Shown: positions 26,078-36,330, counted from the first letter of the stretch. The stretch is DNA of 64,000 nt from Planococcus sp. 107-1 (GCF_021513255.1 NZ_CP090977.1:3100001-3164000), one strand, 5' to 3'. Notes: generated by a model not told the origin, from the letters alone. Made by a program: numbers and translations.

Positions 26078-27397
26078 TTATACGGGCACTTTTCTGAATT
26101 GCGGCAAAAATTCTTTGTGGGCTTCTAGCATTTCATCCAGCATCTGTTTCGCCACCGTATCCGACGGCACAAGCGGATTGATTGTCATCGCAAGAAGCGC
26201 GGTGCGGTAGTCGCCGGTCACTGCCGCTTCGGCCGCAACCCGTTCAAACGATTTGATCTGTTGGATCAATCCTTGGACGGCAACCGGCATTTCCCCGACT
26301 GCGACCGGCTTCGGCCCTTTTTTCGTGATGAGGCAGCTGATTTCAACAGCCGAATCTTCCGGAATGCCCGAAATCGCGCCGTTGTTCCGCGTATTGACGA
26401 CTTGGATGTCCTGTTTGTCGTTGTAGATCGAACTGATGAGATTGCAGGCGGCGTCGCTGTAAAAGGCGCCTCCGCGCTCTTCAAGTTGAGGCGGCTTGAT
26501 CGCCAAATTTTCATCGCTGTACAATTCGAACAGCTCTTTTTCAAGCGCCTGCACGACTTGGGCGCGCGTCCCTTTTTCGTTGAGCGCTTTCAGTTCCTGT
26601 TCCAGCATTTTGCGGGTCTGGTAATAATAGCGGTGGTACGGGCAAGGCAACACCTTCAAGGCCTGGATAAAGTCTTTTTCCCAGCCCAGGTCGACGATAT
26701 TCTTCATCGTCATCTGCGATCCTTCGGTCAGCTTATTCAATACGTCCTTTGTGACCGATTGGCCGTCCAGATAGACTTCAAGCCCGTAGACCATATGGTT
26801 CAATCCGGCAAAATCGATGCGGATCCGCTTGTGGTCGACTTCGAGCATTTCAGCGACGGCCATATGCATGCCGATCGGCACATTGCAGAGCCCCAAAGTT
26901 TTTTTAATATTGCTGTAGCGGAGCACCGCTTCTGTGACCATTCCGGCCGGATTCGAAAAGTTGATGAGCCATGCTTCCGGACACAGTTCCTCCATGTCGC
27001 GGCAAATGTCCAAAATGACCGGAATCGTCCGTAAGCCTTTGAACAACCCGCCAGGCCCGTTCGTTTCCTGTCCGATGACGCCGTATTTCAAAGGAATCAA
27101 TTCATCTTTTGCGCGGGCATCGAGATGGCCGACGCGGATCTGCGTTGTCACAAAGTCCGCGCCAACGAGTGCTTCGCGGCGGTCGAGCGTTAAATGGATG
27201 TTAATCGGCACTCCCGCTTTTTTGACCATGCGCTTTGCAAGAGCTCCGACGATTTCCAATTTTTCGAGCCCTTCCGGAATATCCACGAGCCAAAGTTCCC
27301 GGACCGGCAATTCCTCGTACCGTTTGATAAAACCTTCAATCAGCTCCGGCGTGTAGCTTGAGCCTCCGCCGATCGTCACCACTTTAAGTCCGTCCAT
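26078..27397 (-). CDS. licH: 6-phospho-beta-glucosidase, GH4
   Basis: 439 aa. GH4 enzyme that uses NAD and a divalent metal: dinucleotide motif IGGGSSYTPELIEG near residue 9, NFSNPAGMVTEA near 150, metal-binding CNVPIG near 172 and the downstream GLNHM near 205. Hydrolyses 6-phosphorylated beta-glucosides delivered by the PTS. Start at ATG 27395-27397 with AGGAGTG upstream; the frame extends upstream without a ribosome site. Confidence 0.92.
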   Translation of the reverse strand: MDGLKVVTIGGGSSYTPELIEGFIKRYEELPVRELWLVDIPEGLEKLEIVGALAKRMVKKAGVPINIHLTLDRREALVGADFVTTQIRVGHLDARAKDELIPLKYGVIGQETNGPGGLFKGLRTIPVILDICRDMEELCPEAWLINFSNPAGMVTEAVLRYSNIKKTLGLCNVPIGMHMAVAEMLEVDHKRIRIDFAGLNHMVYGLEVYLDGQSVTKDVLNKLTEGSQMTMKNIVDLGWEKDFIQALKVLPCPYHRYYYQTRKMLEQELKALNEKGTRAQVVQALEKELFELYSDENLAIKPPQLEERGGAFYSDAACNLISSIYNDKQDIQVVNTRNNGAISGIPEDSAVEISCLITKKGPKPVAVGEMPVAVQGLIQQIKSFERVAAEAAVTGDYRTALLAMTINPLVPSDTVAKQMLDEMLEAHKEFLPQFRKVPV

Positions 27398-27490
27398 TTT
27401 TTCACTCCTGACTGATCCGATGCCGGGGAAAAGGGGCGAAACCCCTGAACGTTTTGCCATTCAGCGCTTCCGCTCTTTCAATCCCGTCGA

Positions 27491-28879
27491 TCAAAATCCA
27501 TTGTTCTCAGAAACTGCCTTGATCCAATGCGCACTTTTTTTCGGTGTCCGCTCTTTTGTTTCCAGGTCCACTGAAAAGAAGCCGTAGCGGTTTTTATAAG
27601 CATTCATCCAGGACCAATTGTCCATGAACGACCATAAATGATAGCCTTTCACGTTGCAGCCTTCTTCTGTCGCCCGGTGCAGCCATTTCAAATGCCCGCT
27701 GATGAATTCGATGCGGTAATCGTCCTGGATTTCCCCGTTTTCAATAAACCGCGATTCATTCTCCACGCCCATACCGTTTTCCGCGATATACGACGGGATG
27801 TTGCCGTAGTTGTCGCGAAGATTGACCATGATGTCGTAAATTCCTTTTTCGTAGATTTCCCAGCCGCGGTACGGGTTCATCTTGCGGCCGGGCATTTCGT
27901 AATTGTCGAAAAACCAGTCCGGCATGAACGGCCCATATGGATTTGGCAGATGTTCTTTTGCCTTCACGCGTCTCGGCTGGTAGTAATTGACGCCGAGAAG
28001 ATCGACGATGCCGGATTTCAGCAATTTTGCATCCCCCGGTTCGACCGCAGGAAGCTGGCCGTGTTCACGGAGCAATTCAATCAGTTCCGCCGGATATTCG
28101 CCGAGCACGGCGGGATCCAGGAAACTGCGGTTAAAGAACAGATCCGCAATATTCGATGCCCTCAAGTCTGCCGGATTTTGGCTCCGCGGATAAGAAGGCG
28201 TCAAATTCAGGATGATGCCGATCTGCCCTGCTTCGATTTTGGCGGCACGGAACACGCCGACCGCTGTCGCATGCGCGATCATCGTATGATACGCCACTTG
28301 CACTGCGCGCCTCGCATCGACGACGTTCGGATAATGGAAATCGTACAGGTAGCCGCCTTCAACCGGCACGATCGGCTCATTGAACGTGAACCATTTCTTC
28401 ACCCGGTCGCCAAACAGACGAAAGCATTCTTCCGCGTATTTCGCGTAAGCTTTGATCACTGCCCGGTTTTCCCAGCCGCCTTCCTGCTGCATCTCGAGCG
28501 GCATATCGAAATGGTACAAGGTGATGAACGGTTCAATTTTTTGCGCGATCAATTCATCAATCACCTGATTATAGAAAGTGACCGCTTCCGGATTTACCAT
28601 ACCGCGTCCGCCTGGGATGAGGCGGGACCAGGAAATCGACAGCCGGAACGTATTGTGGCCGATTTCTTTCATCAGTCCGATATCCTCTTTGTAGGTATGG
28701 TAGAAATCCGAGGTCGATTCCGGGCCGACGCCGTCAAAAAAGCGATGCGGCTCCGTTTCATACCAGTGATCCCAAATGTTCTTTCCTTTTCCGCCTTCAT
28801 TTGCCGCGCCTTCGATCTGCGTTGCGGATGTGGCGCTTCCCCACCAGAAACCTTCCGGGAATTTATACTGTACAGCCAT
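27491..28879 (-). CDS. GH1 beta-glucosidase / 6-phospho-beta-glucosidase
   Basis: 462 aa, complete GH1. Acid/base Glu168 in FTFNEP, nucleophile Glu near 365 in YIAENGMG, and N-terminal FPEGFWWGSATSATQIEG. PTS context and a second, GH4-type hydrolase next to it favour phosphorylated substrates, but the C-terminal phosphate-binding signature cannot be judged safely by eye, so plain beta-glucosidase is possible. Start ATG with GGAGG upstream; it follows licA by 20 bases. Confidence 0.9.
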   Translation of the reverse strand: MAVQYKFPEGFWWGSATSATQIEGAANEGGKGKNIWDHWYETEPHRFFDGVGPESTSDFYHTYKEDIGLMKEIGHNTFRLSISWSRLIPGGRGMVNPEAVTFYNQVIDELIAQKIEPFITLYHFDMPLEMQQEGGWENRAVIKAYAKYAEECFRLFGDRVKKWFTFNEPIVPVEGGYLYDFHYPNVVDARRAVQVAYHTMIAHATAVGVFRAAKIEAGQIGIILNLTPSYPRSQNPADLRASNIADLFFNRSFLDPAVLGEYPAELIELLREHGQLPAVEPGDAKLLKSGIVDLLGVNYYQPRRVKAKEHLPNPYGPFMPDWFFDNYEMPGRKMNPYRGWEIYEKGIYDIMVNLRDNYGNIPSYIAENGMGVENESRFIENGEIQDDYRIEFISGHLKWLHRATEEGCNVKGYHLWSFMDNWSWMNAYKNRYGFFSVDLETKERTPKKSAHWIKAVSENNGF

Positions 28880-28899
28880 TCCAAAACCTCCAATTGCCT

Positions 28900-29205
28900 T
28901 TACTTATTGCGGTAGATCTCCACGATTTCAACTGCCAAATCGCGTACTGTCATCGATGTCATCAAATGATCCTGCGAATGGATCAGCATGACCGTAATGG
29001 TGTTTTCCTCTCCGCTGGCCTCTTTTTGCAGCAATTGGGTCTGGTAACGATGGGCTTTCCCCAACTCTTCCCCTGCTGCAGCGAGCAGTCTGTCCGCCTC
29101 TTCGAAATCGTTGGCTTTGGCAGCCTGGATCGCTTCCATGGCGCTGGATTTTCCGTTGCCAGCGTTCAAGATGATCTGAAATGCTATTTCTGTGATTTTG
29201 TCCAT
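28900..29205 (-). CDS. licA: PTS lactose/cellobiose-type EIIA
   Basis: 101 aa, all-helical EIIA. The phospho-acceptor His region is MLIHSQDHLMT near residue 76-80, with AGNGKSSAMEAI near 16. Accepts phosphate from HPr and passes it to LicB. AGAGGTGACC precedes ATG 29203-29205. Forms a complete transporter with licB and licC in the same operon. Confidence 0.93.
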   Translation of the reverse strand: MDKITEIAFQIILNAGNGKSSAMEAIQAAKANDFEEADRLLAAAGEELGKAHRYQTQLLQKEASGEENTITVMLIHSQDHLMTSMTVRDLAVEIVEIYRNK

Positions 29206-29244
29206 ATACGGTCACCTCTAAATAGTAGTTTTCCTGAAAACCGA

Positions 29245-30530
29245 TCAGGCATTTTCGCGCTCGGTTTCGTAATAATCTTTATCCAAAATGCGCAGGAACG
29301 GCCACCAGATAAGCATGACGACCATCATGTTGACGGCCTGCAGCATTCCGCCCTGCCAAGCATTCCCTGTTGCCAAGAATCCGTTGATGATCGGCGGTGT
29401 CGTCCATGGTACGATGATGCCTGCCGGTTTCGGCACAAGGCCGAGCGACATCGAGTAATAGGTGATGATGGTAACGGCTACCGGTGCAAGCATCCACGGG
29501 ATGATGATCAGTGGATTCATGATGATCGGCAAACCGAAGATGATCGGTTCGTTTACGTTAAAGAGACCTGCCGGCGCACCGAGTTTTCCGAGCTCTTTAA
29601 GCTGCCGGCTTTTCCCGATGGCGAAGATCAAGGCAATGACGGCAAGCGTCATTCCCGTACCGCCCATTCCAACGAGGAACGAGTCGATAAATTGTTTCGT
29701 AACGATATTCGGAAGTGCTTCCCCTGACTGGAAAGCGGTCAAGTTCTGGTCATTCAATGCAAACCAGATCGGATCGAATACCGAGTTGATGATGATTTGC
29801 CCGTGAAGGCCGAAGAACCAGAACACTTGCGTCAATAACACAATCGCAATCGTTGCCGGAAGCCCGCTTCAAGAATCGTCAGCGGCTGCTGGATGATCGT
29901 AAAGATGAAGTTCTGCATCGTTTCAAATGAAGTGAAGCTGAACAGCACGCGGATTAATAAGAACACAGAAAGCGTCAACGTAATCGGAATTAACGCACTG
30001 AATGATTTCGATACGGCTGCCGGTACACCCGCCGGCATTTTGATTGTCCAGCCGCGCTGGATGAAGAAGCGGTTCAGTTCCGCCGAGACGAAAGCGGTGA
30101 AGATCCCGAGAAACATGCCTTGTGCACCAAGGCTTGCCGTCGGAATGACGCCGGTCGTTTCTTCCAGCACCTGAGGCGTTAGAATAAGGAATGCCGCCAA
30201 TGCTACAACGCCGCCGTAAATGGCTTCTTCCTTGTAATAGGCGGTCAGCTTATAGCCGATGCCGATGATGACGAACATCCCCATGATACTGAGCGTCGCA
30301 GCTGATGCCGGACCAAGCGCATTTTGGTACGCAGTATAGGCTTCCGGGCTGATGAGCTTGTCGAGGAACGGCAAGTTCGCGATAACCACGAAAATCGATC
30401 CAAAGATGATCAATGGCAAAGCGACCATGAAGCCGTCGCGCAGAGCCGTTAAATACCGGTTGTTGTTCAATGCATCCGCAAGCGGCAATAAGACTCTTTC
30501 CAGAAACTGCATGAATTTACTGTTCTCCAT
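29245..30530 (-). pseudogene. licC: PTS cellobiose/beta-glucoside EIIC, one frameshift
   Basis: Membrane permease of the Lac family. The first frame (ATG 30528-30530, GGGGGAAAG upstream) runs through about six membrane segments to PLTILEAG and then stops at 29832. The adjacent frame carries on as PATIAIVLLTQVFWFFGLHGQ to a normal C-terminus (ERENA) at 29245. One base appears missing in GGCTT|CCG at 29859-29861. Joined length about 428 aa, normal for CelB/LicC. The rest of the operon is intact, which makes a consensus error plausible. Confidence 0.85.
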
Positions 30531-30549
30531 TTTCTTTCCCCCGTCCCTT

Positions 30550-30861
30550 TTAGTGGTTTCCGATCAAATCGAGTGCCCGGTTCAAGACCGCTTCACCGTC
30601 CAGCCGGCCGTATGCCATCGAATCGATGACTTCAAGCGGAATGCCGACTTCGCCTGCTGTTTTTTCGAATTTCTTTTTCAGGAAGCGCATTTGCGGACCG
30701 ATCAACAGCACGTCTGCCTTTTCCATATCCGCGTTCGCCTTGTCCTGAGAAACTGCCCAGATCGATACCTCCAGGCCCCTGCTTTTTGCGGCTTCCTCCA
30801 TTTTTGCTACGAGTAGACTTGTCGACATCCCCGCTGAACACGCCAATAAAATCTTTTTCAT
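30550..30861 (-). CDS. licB: PTS cellobiose-type EIIB
   Basis: 103 aa with the phospho-Cys at position 8 (ILLACSAGMSTSLL), an EIIB Lac-type fold ending in a helix (EAVLNRALDLIG). First gene of the lic operon, 19 bases before licC. Receives phosphate from LicA and phosphorylates the sugar carried by LicC. The cre site lies about 65 bases upstream. Confidence 0.93.
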   Translation of the reverse strand: MKKILLACSAGMSTSLLVAKMEEAAKSRGLEVSIWAVSQDKANADMEKADVLLIGPQMRFLKKKFEKTAGEVGIPLEVIDSMAYGRLDGEAVLNRALDLIGNH

Positions 30862-30921
30862 GTCGTTAACCCCTTTTCCCCTTAGTTTTCTGAAATGTTT
30901 GATTACAAATTCAGTTTATTC

Positions 30922-30935
30922 TGAAACCGCTTACA
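30922..30935. promoter_or_regulatory. cre site (CcpA) of the lic operon
   Basis: TGAAACCGCTTACA matches the consensus TGWAANCGNTNWCA at every position. It lies 61-74 bases upstream of licB and overlaps a TTCAG-N6-CTGAA repeat (about 30911-30926). It may also repress the divergent oxidoreductase gene at 31051. Confidence 0.88.
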
Positions 30936-31050
30936 ACTACACCCATTTATTTTCCGCCTCATGGAGGAAAAGAGTAAATGCTCACTGCTCTAAATGTAAG
31001 CTAGAATAGAAGATAGGAAAAGCCCATCTTTTACCCGAGGAGGAAGATCT

Positions 31051-31989
31051 ATGAAATTTGGCATCATCGGCACGAACTGGATCACGGACCGCTTCCTGAA
31101 AGCGGCCGCGCAGCACCCGAGCTTTACACTCAGCGCCGTCTATTCCCGCAAGGAAGAAACGGGGCGCACATTTGCGGAAAAATACGGCGTCGATTCCGTC
31201 TACACGGACCTTGCTGAAATGTTTTCAAGCGGCGACATCGAAGCGGTTTATATCGCTTCACCCAATTCCCTGCACGCCGAACAAAGCATCCTTGCGATGG
31301 AGCACGGCATCCACGTCCTGTGCGAAAAACCCGCGGTGACGACGGTCGAAGAAATGGACCGCATCATCGAAGCGTCGCAGAAGCACAATGCGACATTCAT
31401 GGAAGCCATGAAATCCACCGTGACGCCGTCGTTCCTGAACATGAAGGAACAGCTCGGCAAGATCGGACCGATCCGCCGCTTTTTCTTCCATTACAACCAA
31501 TACTCGTCGCGCTACGACAATTACAAGCAAGGCATCATCGAAAATTCCTTTAAGCCGGAACTCGGCAACGGCGCCCGCATGGACCTTGGCGTCTACGGCA
31601 TCGCGCCGGTCGTCCACCTGGCCGGCGCACCGGAGTCGTTCCTCCGAAACGATTACCGGCTGTCGACAGGCGCCGACGGCCAAGGCAGCATGATCCTGAA
31701 CTACGGAGACAAAGAAGCGGTCGTCACCTATTCGAAGATTTCCGATTCCGCGCTGCCAAGCGAAATCCAAGGCGAAGACGGCACGATCGAAATCGACCGT
31801 ATCAGCGACCCAAAACGCATCACCTTGAAATACCGCGACGGCCGGACCGAAGACCTGTCCGTTCCGCACGAATTTGACACGATGTACTACGAACTCGCGG
31901 AGTTTATCCGGTGTGTGGAGAACGGAAATATTGAGTCTCCGGTTAATACGCATGCGATTTCGAGGGAGACGGTTCGGTTGTTGATGTAA
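31051..31989 (+). CDS. Gfo/Idh/MocA-family oxidoreductase
   Basis: 312 aa. NAD(P)-binding GIIGTNWITDRFL at the N-terminus, then SPNSLHAEQ near residue 71 and the family's EKPAVTT near 93; C-terminal alpha/beta domain follows. The usual catalytic His region is DLGVYGIAP. Start ATG 31051 has GAGGAGG upstream. It ends RLLM, about 15 residues earlier than many relatives. Divergent from the lic operon and near its cre, so a role in sugar or polyol metabolism is likely. Confidence 0.87.
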   Translation: MKFGIIGTNWITDRFLKAAAQHPSFTLSAVYSRKEETGRTFAEKYGVDSVYTDLAEMFSSGDIEAVYIASPNSLHAEQSILAMEHGIHVLCEKPAVTTVEEMDRIIEASQKHNATFMEAMKSTVTPSFLNMKEQLGKIGPIRRFFFHYNQYSSRYDNYKQGIIENSFKPELGNGARMDLGVYGIAPVVHLAGAPESFLRNDYRLSTGADGQGSMILNYGDKEAVVTYSKISDSALPSEIQGEDGTIEIDRISDPKRITLKYRDGRTEDLSVPHEFDTMYYELAEFIRCVENGNIESPVNTHAISRETVRLLM

Positions 31990-32015
31990 GAGCTGAATAA
32001 AATTTGTTCAAATAG

Positions 32016-32053
32016 AAACGCTCTCCGGAAATTTCATTCAGGAGAGCGTTTTT
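32016..32053 (+). terminator. Terminator of the oxidoreductase gene
   Basis: AAACGCTCTCC pairs with GGAGAGCGTTT and is followed by T residues. Confidence 0.85.
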
Positions 32054-32065
32054 GTGCAAAAAAAT

Positions 32066-32094
32066 AACCAGGCGTCTTTGCAGACCGCCTGGTT
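32066..32094 (-). terminator. Terminator of the nuclease-like lipoprotein gene
   Basis: AACCAGGCG and CGCCTGGTT arms; on the minus strand followed by ATTTTTTT. Confidence 0.82.
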
Positions 32095-32116
32095 ACATGC
32101 CTTAATCTTATTTAAT

Positions 32117-33118
32117 TTATTCTCCCACCATGCCGTCATTGTCGTTATCCCGCATATACGGGTACAACCAATGGTCGCTCATGATCGGCATACCGAAGCC
32201 GGCCGCTTTTGCTTCTTTGATCGTCACTTGGCCATTGCCGTCTGTGTCGACTGTCGAAACGTCGCCACCGGTTGCTGGAGCTGGCGCACTTTCGGTTTCA
32301 GCTTCCGCAGATTCAGCAGCTTCGCCGCCCGTTAAGCCGAGGGATTTGTTCACTTCATCCGGGTTCACGTTGTCGTAGTTATCTACGACTTTGTTGCCGT
32401 TGACTGTATACGTGTATTGGTAACTTGAAGGAATCTGCGTTTCCGTATCCGGATAGGTGATGACCGCTTCAAAATCCGAAGCACCTCCAGCTTTACGGAT
32501 GACATCTTCCATATAAGCCTGGTCACCGTAGCGGTTCAGTGTACTTTCCTGCGGCGTGATGTTGTAGGCATTCGATACGCCGCCAAGCGAATCCGCAATG
32601 ACATGCCCTTCGTCTAACGCAGCACTTTCAACACCAGGCACCTTCGCCTCGTCCGGGTAATATCTGCCTGCCGAAGTTACTGGTTCAGTATTATCGTCTT
32701 GAAGAATGATTTCACTAGCTACAACTCGAACAAGCTGCCCGTGTTCATTGGTGAATGCCCAGTATTCCCGGTCTCCAAAACCAATGTCGACCACGACATT
32801 TGCTTCACGATGTCCGGACAAATCGCCGCCGTCCACTTCAATCAGTGTGTATCCAGCGAACAGGTCGTTCGCGGGTTCTGCCGGCGTTTCTTCTACTGCG
32901 GGTTCTTCAACAACTTCAGTAGCCGGTTCTTCTTCAGCAGCCGGTTCTTCGGCGACTTCAGGAATCACTTCTTCGCTGCTTTTTTCTTCTTCAACCGTGC
33001 TTACTTCCTCCACATCAGTTTCTACCTTTTCAATAGATGCGGCATCTTCTATATCGGTACAACCGACCAGGAAGACGGCCATTAAAAGTAAGATCAAATA
33101 GTTCATTTTCTTTTTCAT
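32117..33118 (-). CDS. Secreted lipoprotein, DNA/RNA non-specific endonuclease-like, with C-terminal Ca-binding motifs
   Basis: 333 aa. Lipoprotein signal with lipobox LVGC (Cys20), a Glu/Pro/Val-rich linker (about 25-85), then a nuclease-like domain (about 85-240) with DEGHVIADSLGG, close to the D-x-GH active-site motif of DNA/RNA non-specific endonucleases, and NAYNITPQESTLNRYGD. The C-terminus has two calcium-loop motifs, DTDGNGQVT and DNDNDG, as in EF-hand/Excalibur tails. Probably a surface nuclease for nutrition or competence; the Arg of the usual DRGH is Glu here. Confidence 0.8.
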   Translation of the reverse strand: MKKKMNYLILLLMAVFLVGCTDIEDAASIEKVETDVEEVSTVEEEKSSEEVIPEVAEEPAAEEEPATEVVEEPAVEETPAEPANDLFAGYTLIEVDGGDLSGHREANVVVDIGFGDREYWAFTNEHGQLVRVVASEIILQDDNTEPVTSAGRYYPDEAKVPGVESAALDEGHVIADSLGGVSNAYNITPQESTLNRYGDQAYMEDVIRKAGGASDFEAVITYPDTETQIPSSYQYTYTVNGNKVVDNYDNVNPDEVNKSLGLTGGEAAESAEAETESAPAPATGGDVSTVDTDGNGQVTIKEAKAAGFGMPIMSDHWLYPYMRDNDNDGMVGE

Positions 33119-33489
33119 TTCATGACGCTCCTATAATAATTTAAATCAGCGGCTTACTTCTTTTATGTTATCTATTTATCTTTTTCGCTAAAATTCACCT
33201 TTTATTATAACATTAATTGGAGGATAGCAATCTTAATATCCAACATTTCCCTCCAACGAACCTGTCTTTCCTAATATTTCATCTAACTAATTCCACAAGA
33301 ACTGACATGAAAATTCTACTTCTTAATATAAGCAATAATTCTTTTGGCAATAGCTGCATTTTCTGCAATTGAAATTATACCAATATAAAAAGACATTTTA
33401 ATTCGCAGTTGCGATTTTACAACCTCGCGAAATGAAATGTCTGTTGAAAAGGCATAGGGTTAGTGAATCTACTCCTGCATAATACAAAT
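33119..33489. other. AT-rich gap at the left edge of the defence island
   Basis: Holds the upstream region of the lipoprotein gene and then AT-rich sequence. The only coding-like item is a 26-codon minus-strand frame (ATG near 33396, MSFYIGIISIAENAAIAKR) without a ribosome site. No integrase, tRNA or attachment repeat was seen. Confidence 0.5.
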
Positions 33490-34522
33490 TTAATCCAATA
33501 ATAAAGGAATTTCGTTAAGCTGTGCAACAATCTCCGGCCATTCCGCTCCTAAATCCACAGTTCTGACTACGATTCGGTTGCCGTCAATCTGGTAATCATT
33601 ATTAGGGGTAATTTCTTCATCGGTTTTTGCATATAGTAATAAGCCACTGACATCGCCGCTTCCATCTCGATCCTTATTCTTTACATAAGTATAAATTTGA
33701 TAGAGATTACTTGAAATCAGCTTTTTGCTGTTGAACATTGTATGAGTCTGCATCGTATTCCCATAATACTTCGCATCAACAATTAATGTTTTCCCCGCCT
33801 TGCGATAAAGTAATATCCGTTTTCATTGCAGGCAGAAATTCGGTTATGCCATTATCGACATTCCAGTCAATATATGAGGCACTTGCTGAATACTCGGGGA
33901 ACTCCTTCTTGTAGTAGTTCAATAAGAAGCGTTCATACAATTGATGCATTTGTTGATCATCAATGAACTGCTTCATTTTGAGTTCTCCACTTTCAGTGGT
34001 CATCAGCATTCCTTTAATTACAAGTTGACAAATATTAATCAAGAGCTTATAAGTCGCATTATTCCGATGAAAGGAAACCGCACTCCAATTAATTGATTGC
34101 GGCTCAACCAAATCAACGTTTTCAAAGAAAAGAATCAAGCTCTTCAGTTCCTTACGAATCCCAATTTTCACATTCTTATTTCGAATCAGGAGAACCATAG
34201 TAGACTTTATGATTTGATTCAATAGAATATTCTCCGAAAAATTATCGACATGGCACACCATGCTCCTTCTAATAAGCGTATTGCCTTTGATTGAATTCGA
34301 GACATCGATTTTCCCTTTTAAACTGCCGGTTATTTCCGTACGTTGGATATAATCTTTATGCAACCCCCGTTTGCACTGACTGGAAACTCCTTTTACAAGA
34401 ATAGTGGCCATCAAATCATGAATATTTTCAAATTCTTCACCTGCAATGCTTTTATATCCTTCTTCATTTAAAATCCGGTATGCATAAGAAAGCATATGAT
34501 AAATATTTTTAAGTCTAATCAC
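33490..34522 (-). pseudogene. mcrC: McrC-like nuclease subunit, one frameshift
   Basis: GTG start at 34520-34522, overlapping the mcrB end by eight bases. The first frame covers the McrC N-terminal region and the start of the PD-(D/E)xK nuclease (FLPAMKTDITLSQGG), then goes out of frame. The next frame supplies KTLIVDAKYYG, which holds the nuclease D-A-K residues, and the C-terminus to 33490. The GGGG/AAAA run at 33789-33796 seems to hold one base too many. Repaired, it is a normal McrC of about 345 aa. McrC is the DNA-cutting partner of the McrB GTPase. Confidence 0.83.
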
Positions 34523-36186
34523 GGATGGAACCTCTCAGCTTACTGCTCCAATACTCCATCTGCGAAGGCTCGTCAAACCAATATTCATTGATTAAAGGAA
34601 GCAATTCGTATTCCACAATTTCCGATAACCACTCATCTGTAATATCAGCGGTTGAAGAAAAATAGCTATGCCCAATTCGGAAACCGGTGCCTAAGGAAGC
34701 ATCGTCTGCAATAATACTGTTCATTGCGATGACTGTATCAATAAGATGTCCGAATTTCATATTTCCTACACTCTCTTGATACTTTTTAAAGCCTGCTGTC
34801 TCAAAAGCAGGTTCAAATTCAAAGAAAGCAAAGCGACGCCGGAGAGCATAGTCAATCATTGCTAAACTGCGATCTGCTGTATTCATCATTCCAATGATAT
34901 AGACATTTTCCGGTACTGAAAAATGTTCATCTGAATAAAGCAGCCGCAATTCATTTCCTCTTTTATCATTCTCGATTAACATCAGCAATTCACCAAAAAT
35001 CTTGCTTGAATTGCCTCTATTGATTTCATCTATAATGAAAAAATGAGGACGAGAATCCAATTCAGCTTTTTTACAAAACTGATAGAATGGTCCTTTGGCC
35101 AAGAAGAACCCACTATCGTTTGGACGATACCCCATAATGAAATCTTCGTAGCTGTAGCTTTGATGGAATTGGACTACTTGGATTCGGCTCTTGTCTTTTA
35201 ACCCCATCATAGAGTAGGCTAATCTTTCTGCTGCAAAAGTCTTTCCAACCCCAGGAGCACCTGAAAGAATTAAATTCTTCTTTCTAAGAAGAAGATTTTT
35301 TAACGTATTATACTTTTCCTCATCTAAATAAACTTCAGTTAAAAAATCTTTTTCTGTGTATATTTGATACTGCTTATCCTCTTTAACAGAAGATTTTTTT
35401 CTTCATCCTCGTTATCAGACAAAGCAACTGCAGGGACCTTCGAATAGTTTCCATTAATAATATCTTTAATAACTAAATCTTCTTCTTTAGTCACTTTAAA
35501 ATTTGTTGCCCCTGGATATGTAAGTATTTCCATCTTCTTGGTACGCTCATCAGCTCGCAAAATCGCTCTTTCAACTCTAGATGAAATCAGTTTTTGATCG
35601 ATACGGATGTCCACCGCTAAATAAGGCTGCGAATTTAAATTTTCGTCTTGGCTGTAGGGATCTTCTAAATTAGGCTGTCGTATTTCAGGGTTCTCCAGGA
35701 TTTCACCATATGCAACGATGCCTCCTCCTTCACCGGAAAGCCAAATGTAAGCTTTATCGCCTTTTTTGATTTGTTGCTTATATTGGTTAACTGACCATGT
35801 AATTTGATCAAGATCCTCAACTGCATTTATTACATCATAGTATTTAGGATTTCCTTGAAAAATCCATATAGAGGGTGCTTCTCGCTCTTCCAGAAATCTT
35901 GAATATAAAACCATTGCATTGGAATAGGCTTTGTTTCCAGCAGCAATATCCACTTCTTTAAAATTTGGTGCTGAAGTTAGGATATGATACGTTTTTTTAA
36001 ATTTTTCAACGGAAGTTATATAAAATAAGTCGGTTTGGGTCAATTGCTGAAGTTTTAATTTAGCGCTGCTATTTTTAAGCGCATTAGTATAAGCAATGAT
36101 CGTTCCTTCTTTATATGGTGTGCCATTTGATTTTTTTGCTTTGCCATCCATTTCTGAAAAGCTGTTTTTAAATATTCTTCCGTCAT
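34515..36186 (-). pseudogene. mcrB: McrB-like GTPase with EVE domain, two frameshifts
   Basis: Three frames join into one gene. From ATG 36184-36186 (GGAGGAG upstream) MTEEYLKTAFQKW runs to a shift near 36148; the next frame gives a helical N-terminal module and an EVE-like domain (SIWIFQGNPKYYDVINAV...AYIWLSGEGGG), to a shift in an A7 run at 35394-35400. The last gives SGAPGVGKTF (Walker A), FFIIDEINRG (Walker B) and GMMNTADRS, typical of McrB AAA+ GTPases. EVE domains bind modified cytosine, so with McrC this is a type IV system against modified DNA. Confidence 0.83.
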
Positions 36187-36301
36187 AATTGGTTAACTCC
36201 TCCGATATTATATTTTGCTCGCGAAGTATTAATATAAATACATTAACATATTATTTAGAAAATAATTACATTTATTAATTCAATTTTTTATAACTAAATA
36301 C

Positions 36302-36330
36302 AAAAAAGACCATCTAATAGATGGCCTTTT
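36302..36330 (-). terminator. Terminator of the DUF4357 gene
   Basis: AAAAGGCCATCTATTAGATGGTCTTTTTT on the minus strand: GGCCATCT/AGATGGTC arms and six T. Confidence 0.8.

Noticed and set aside
27638..28915. A 425-codon plus-strand open frame
   Set aside because: Fully antisense to the well-supported GH1 gene, with no ribosome site and a composition expected of a reverse-frame shadow.
33318..33398. A 26-codon minus-strand frame (MSFYIGIISIAEN...)
   Set aside because: Too short and without a ribosome site; could be a remnant but has no recognised relative.
35394..35400. Programmed ribosomal frameshift in mcrB
   Set aside because: The A7 run could be slippery, but a second, unrelated shift in the same gene and similar ones elsewhere make sequencing error or mutation more likely.
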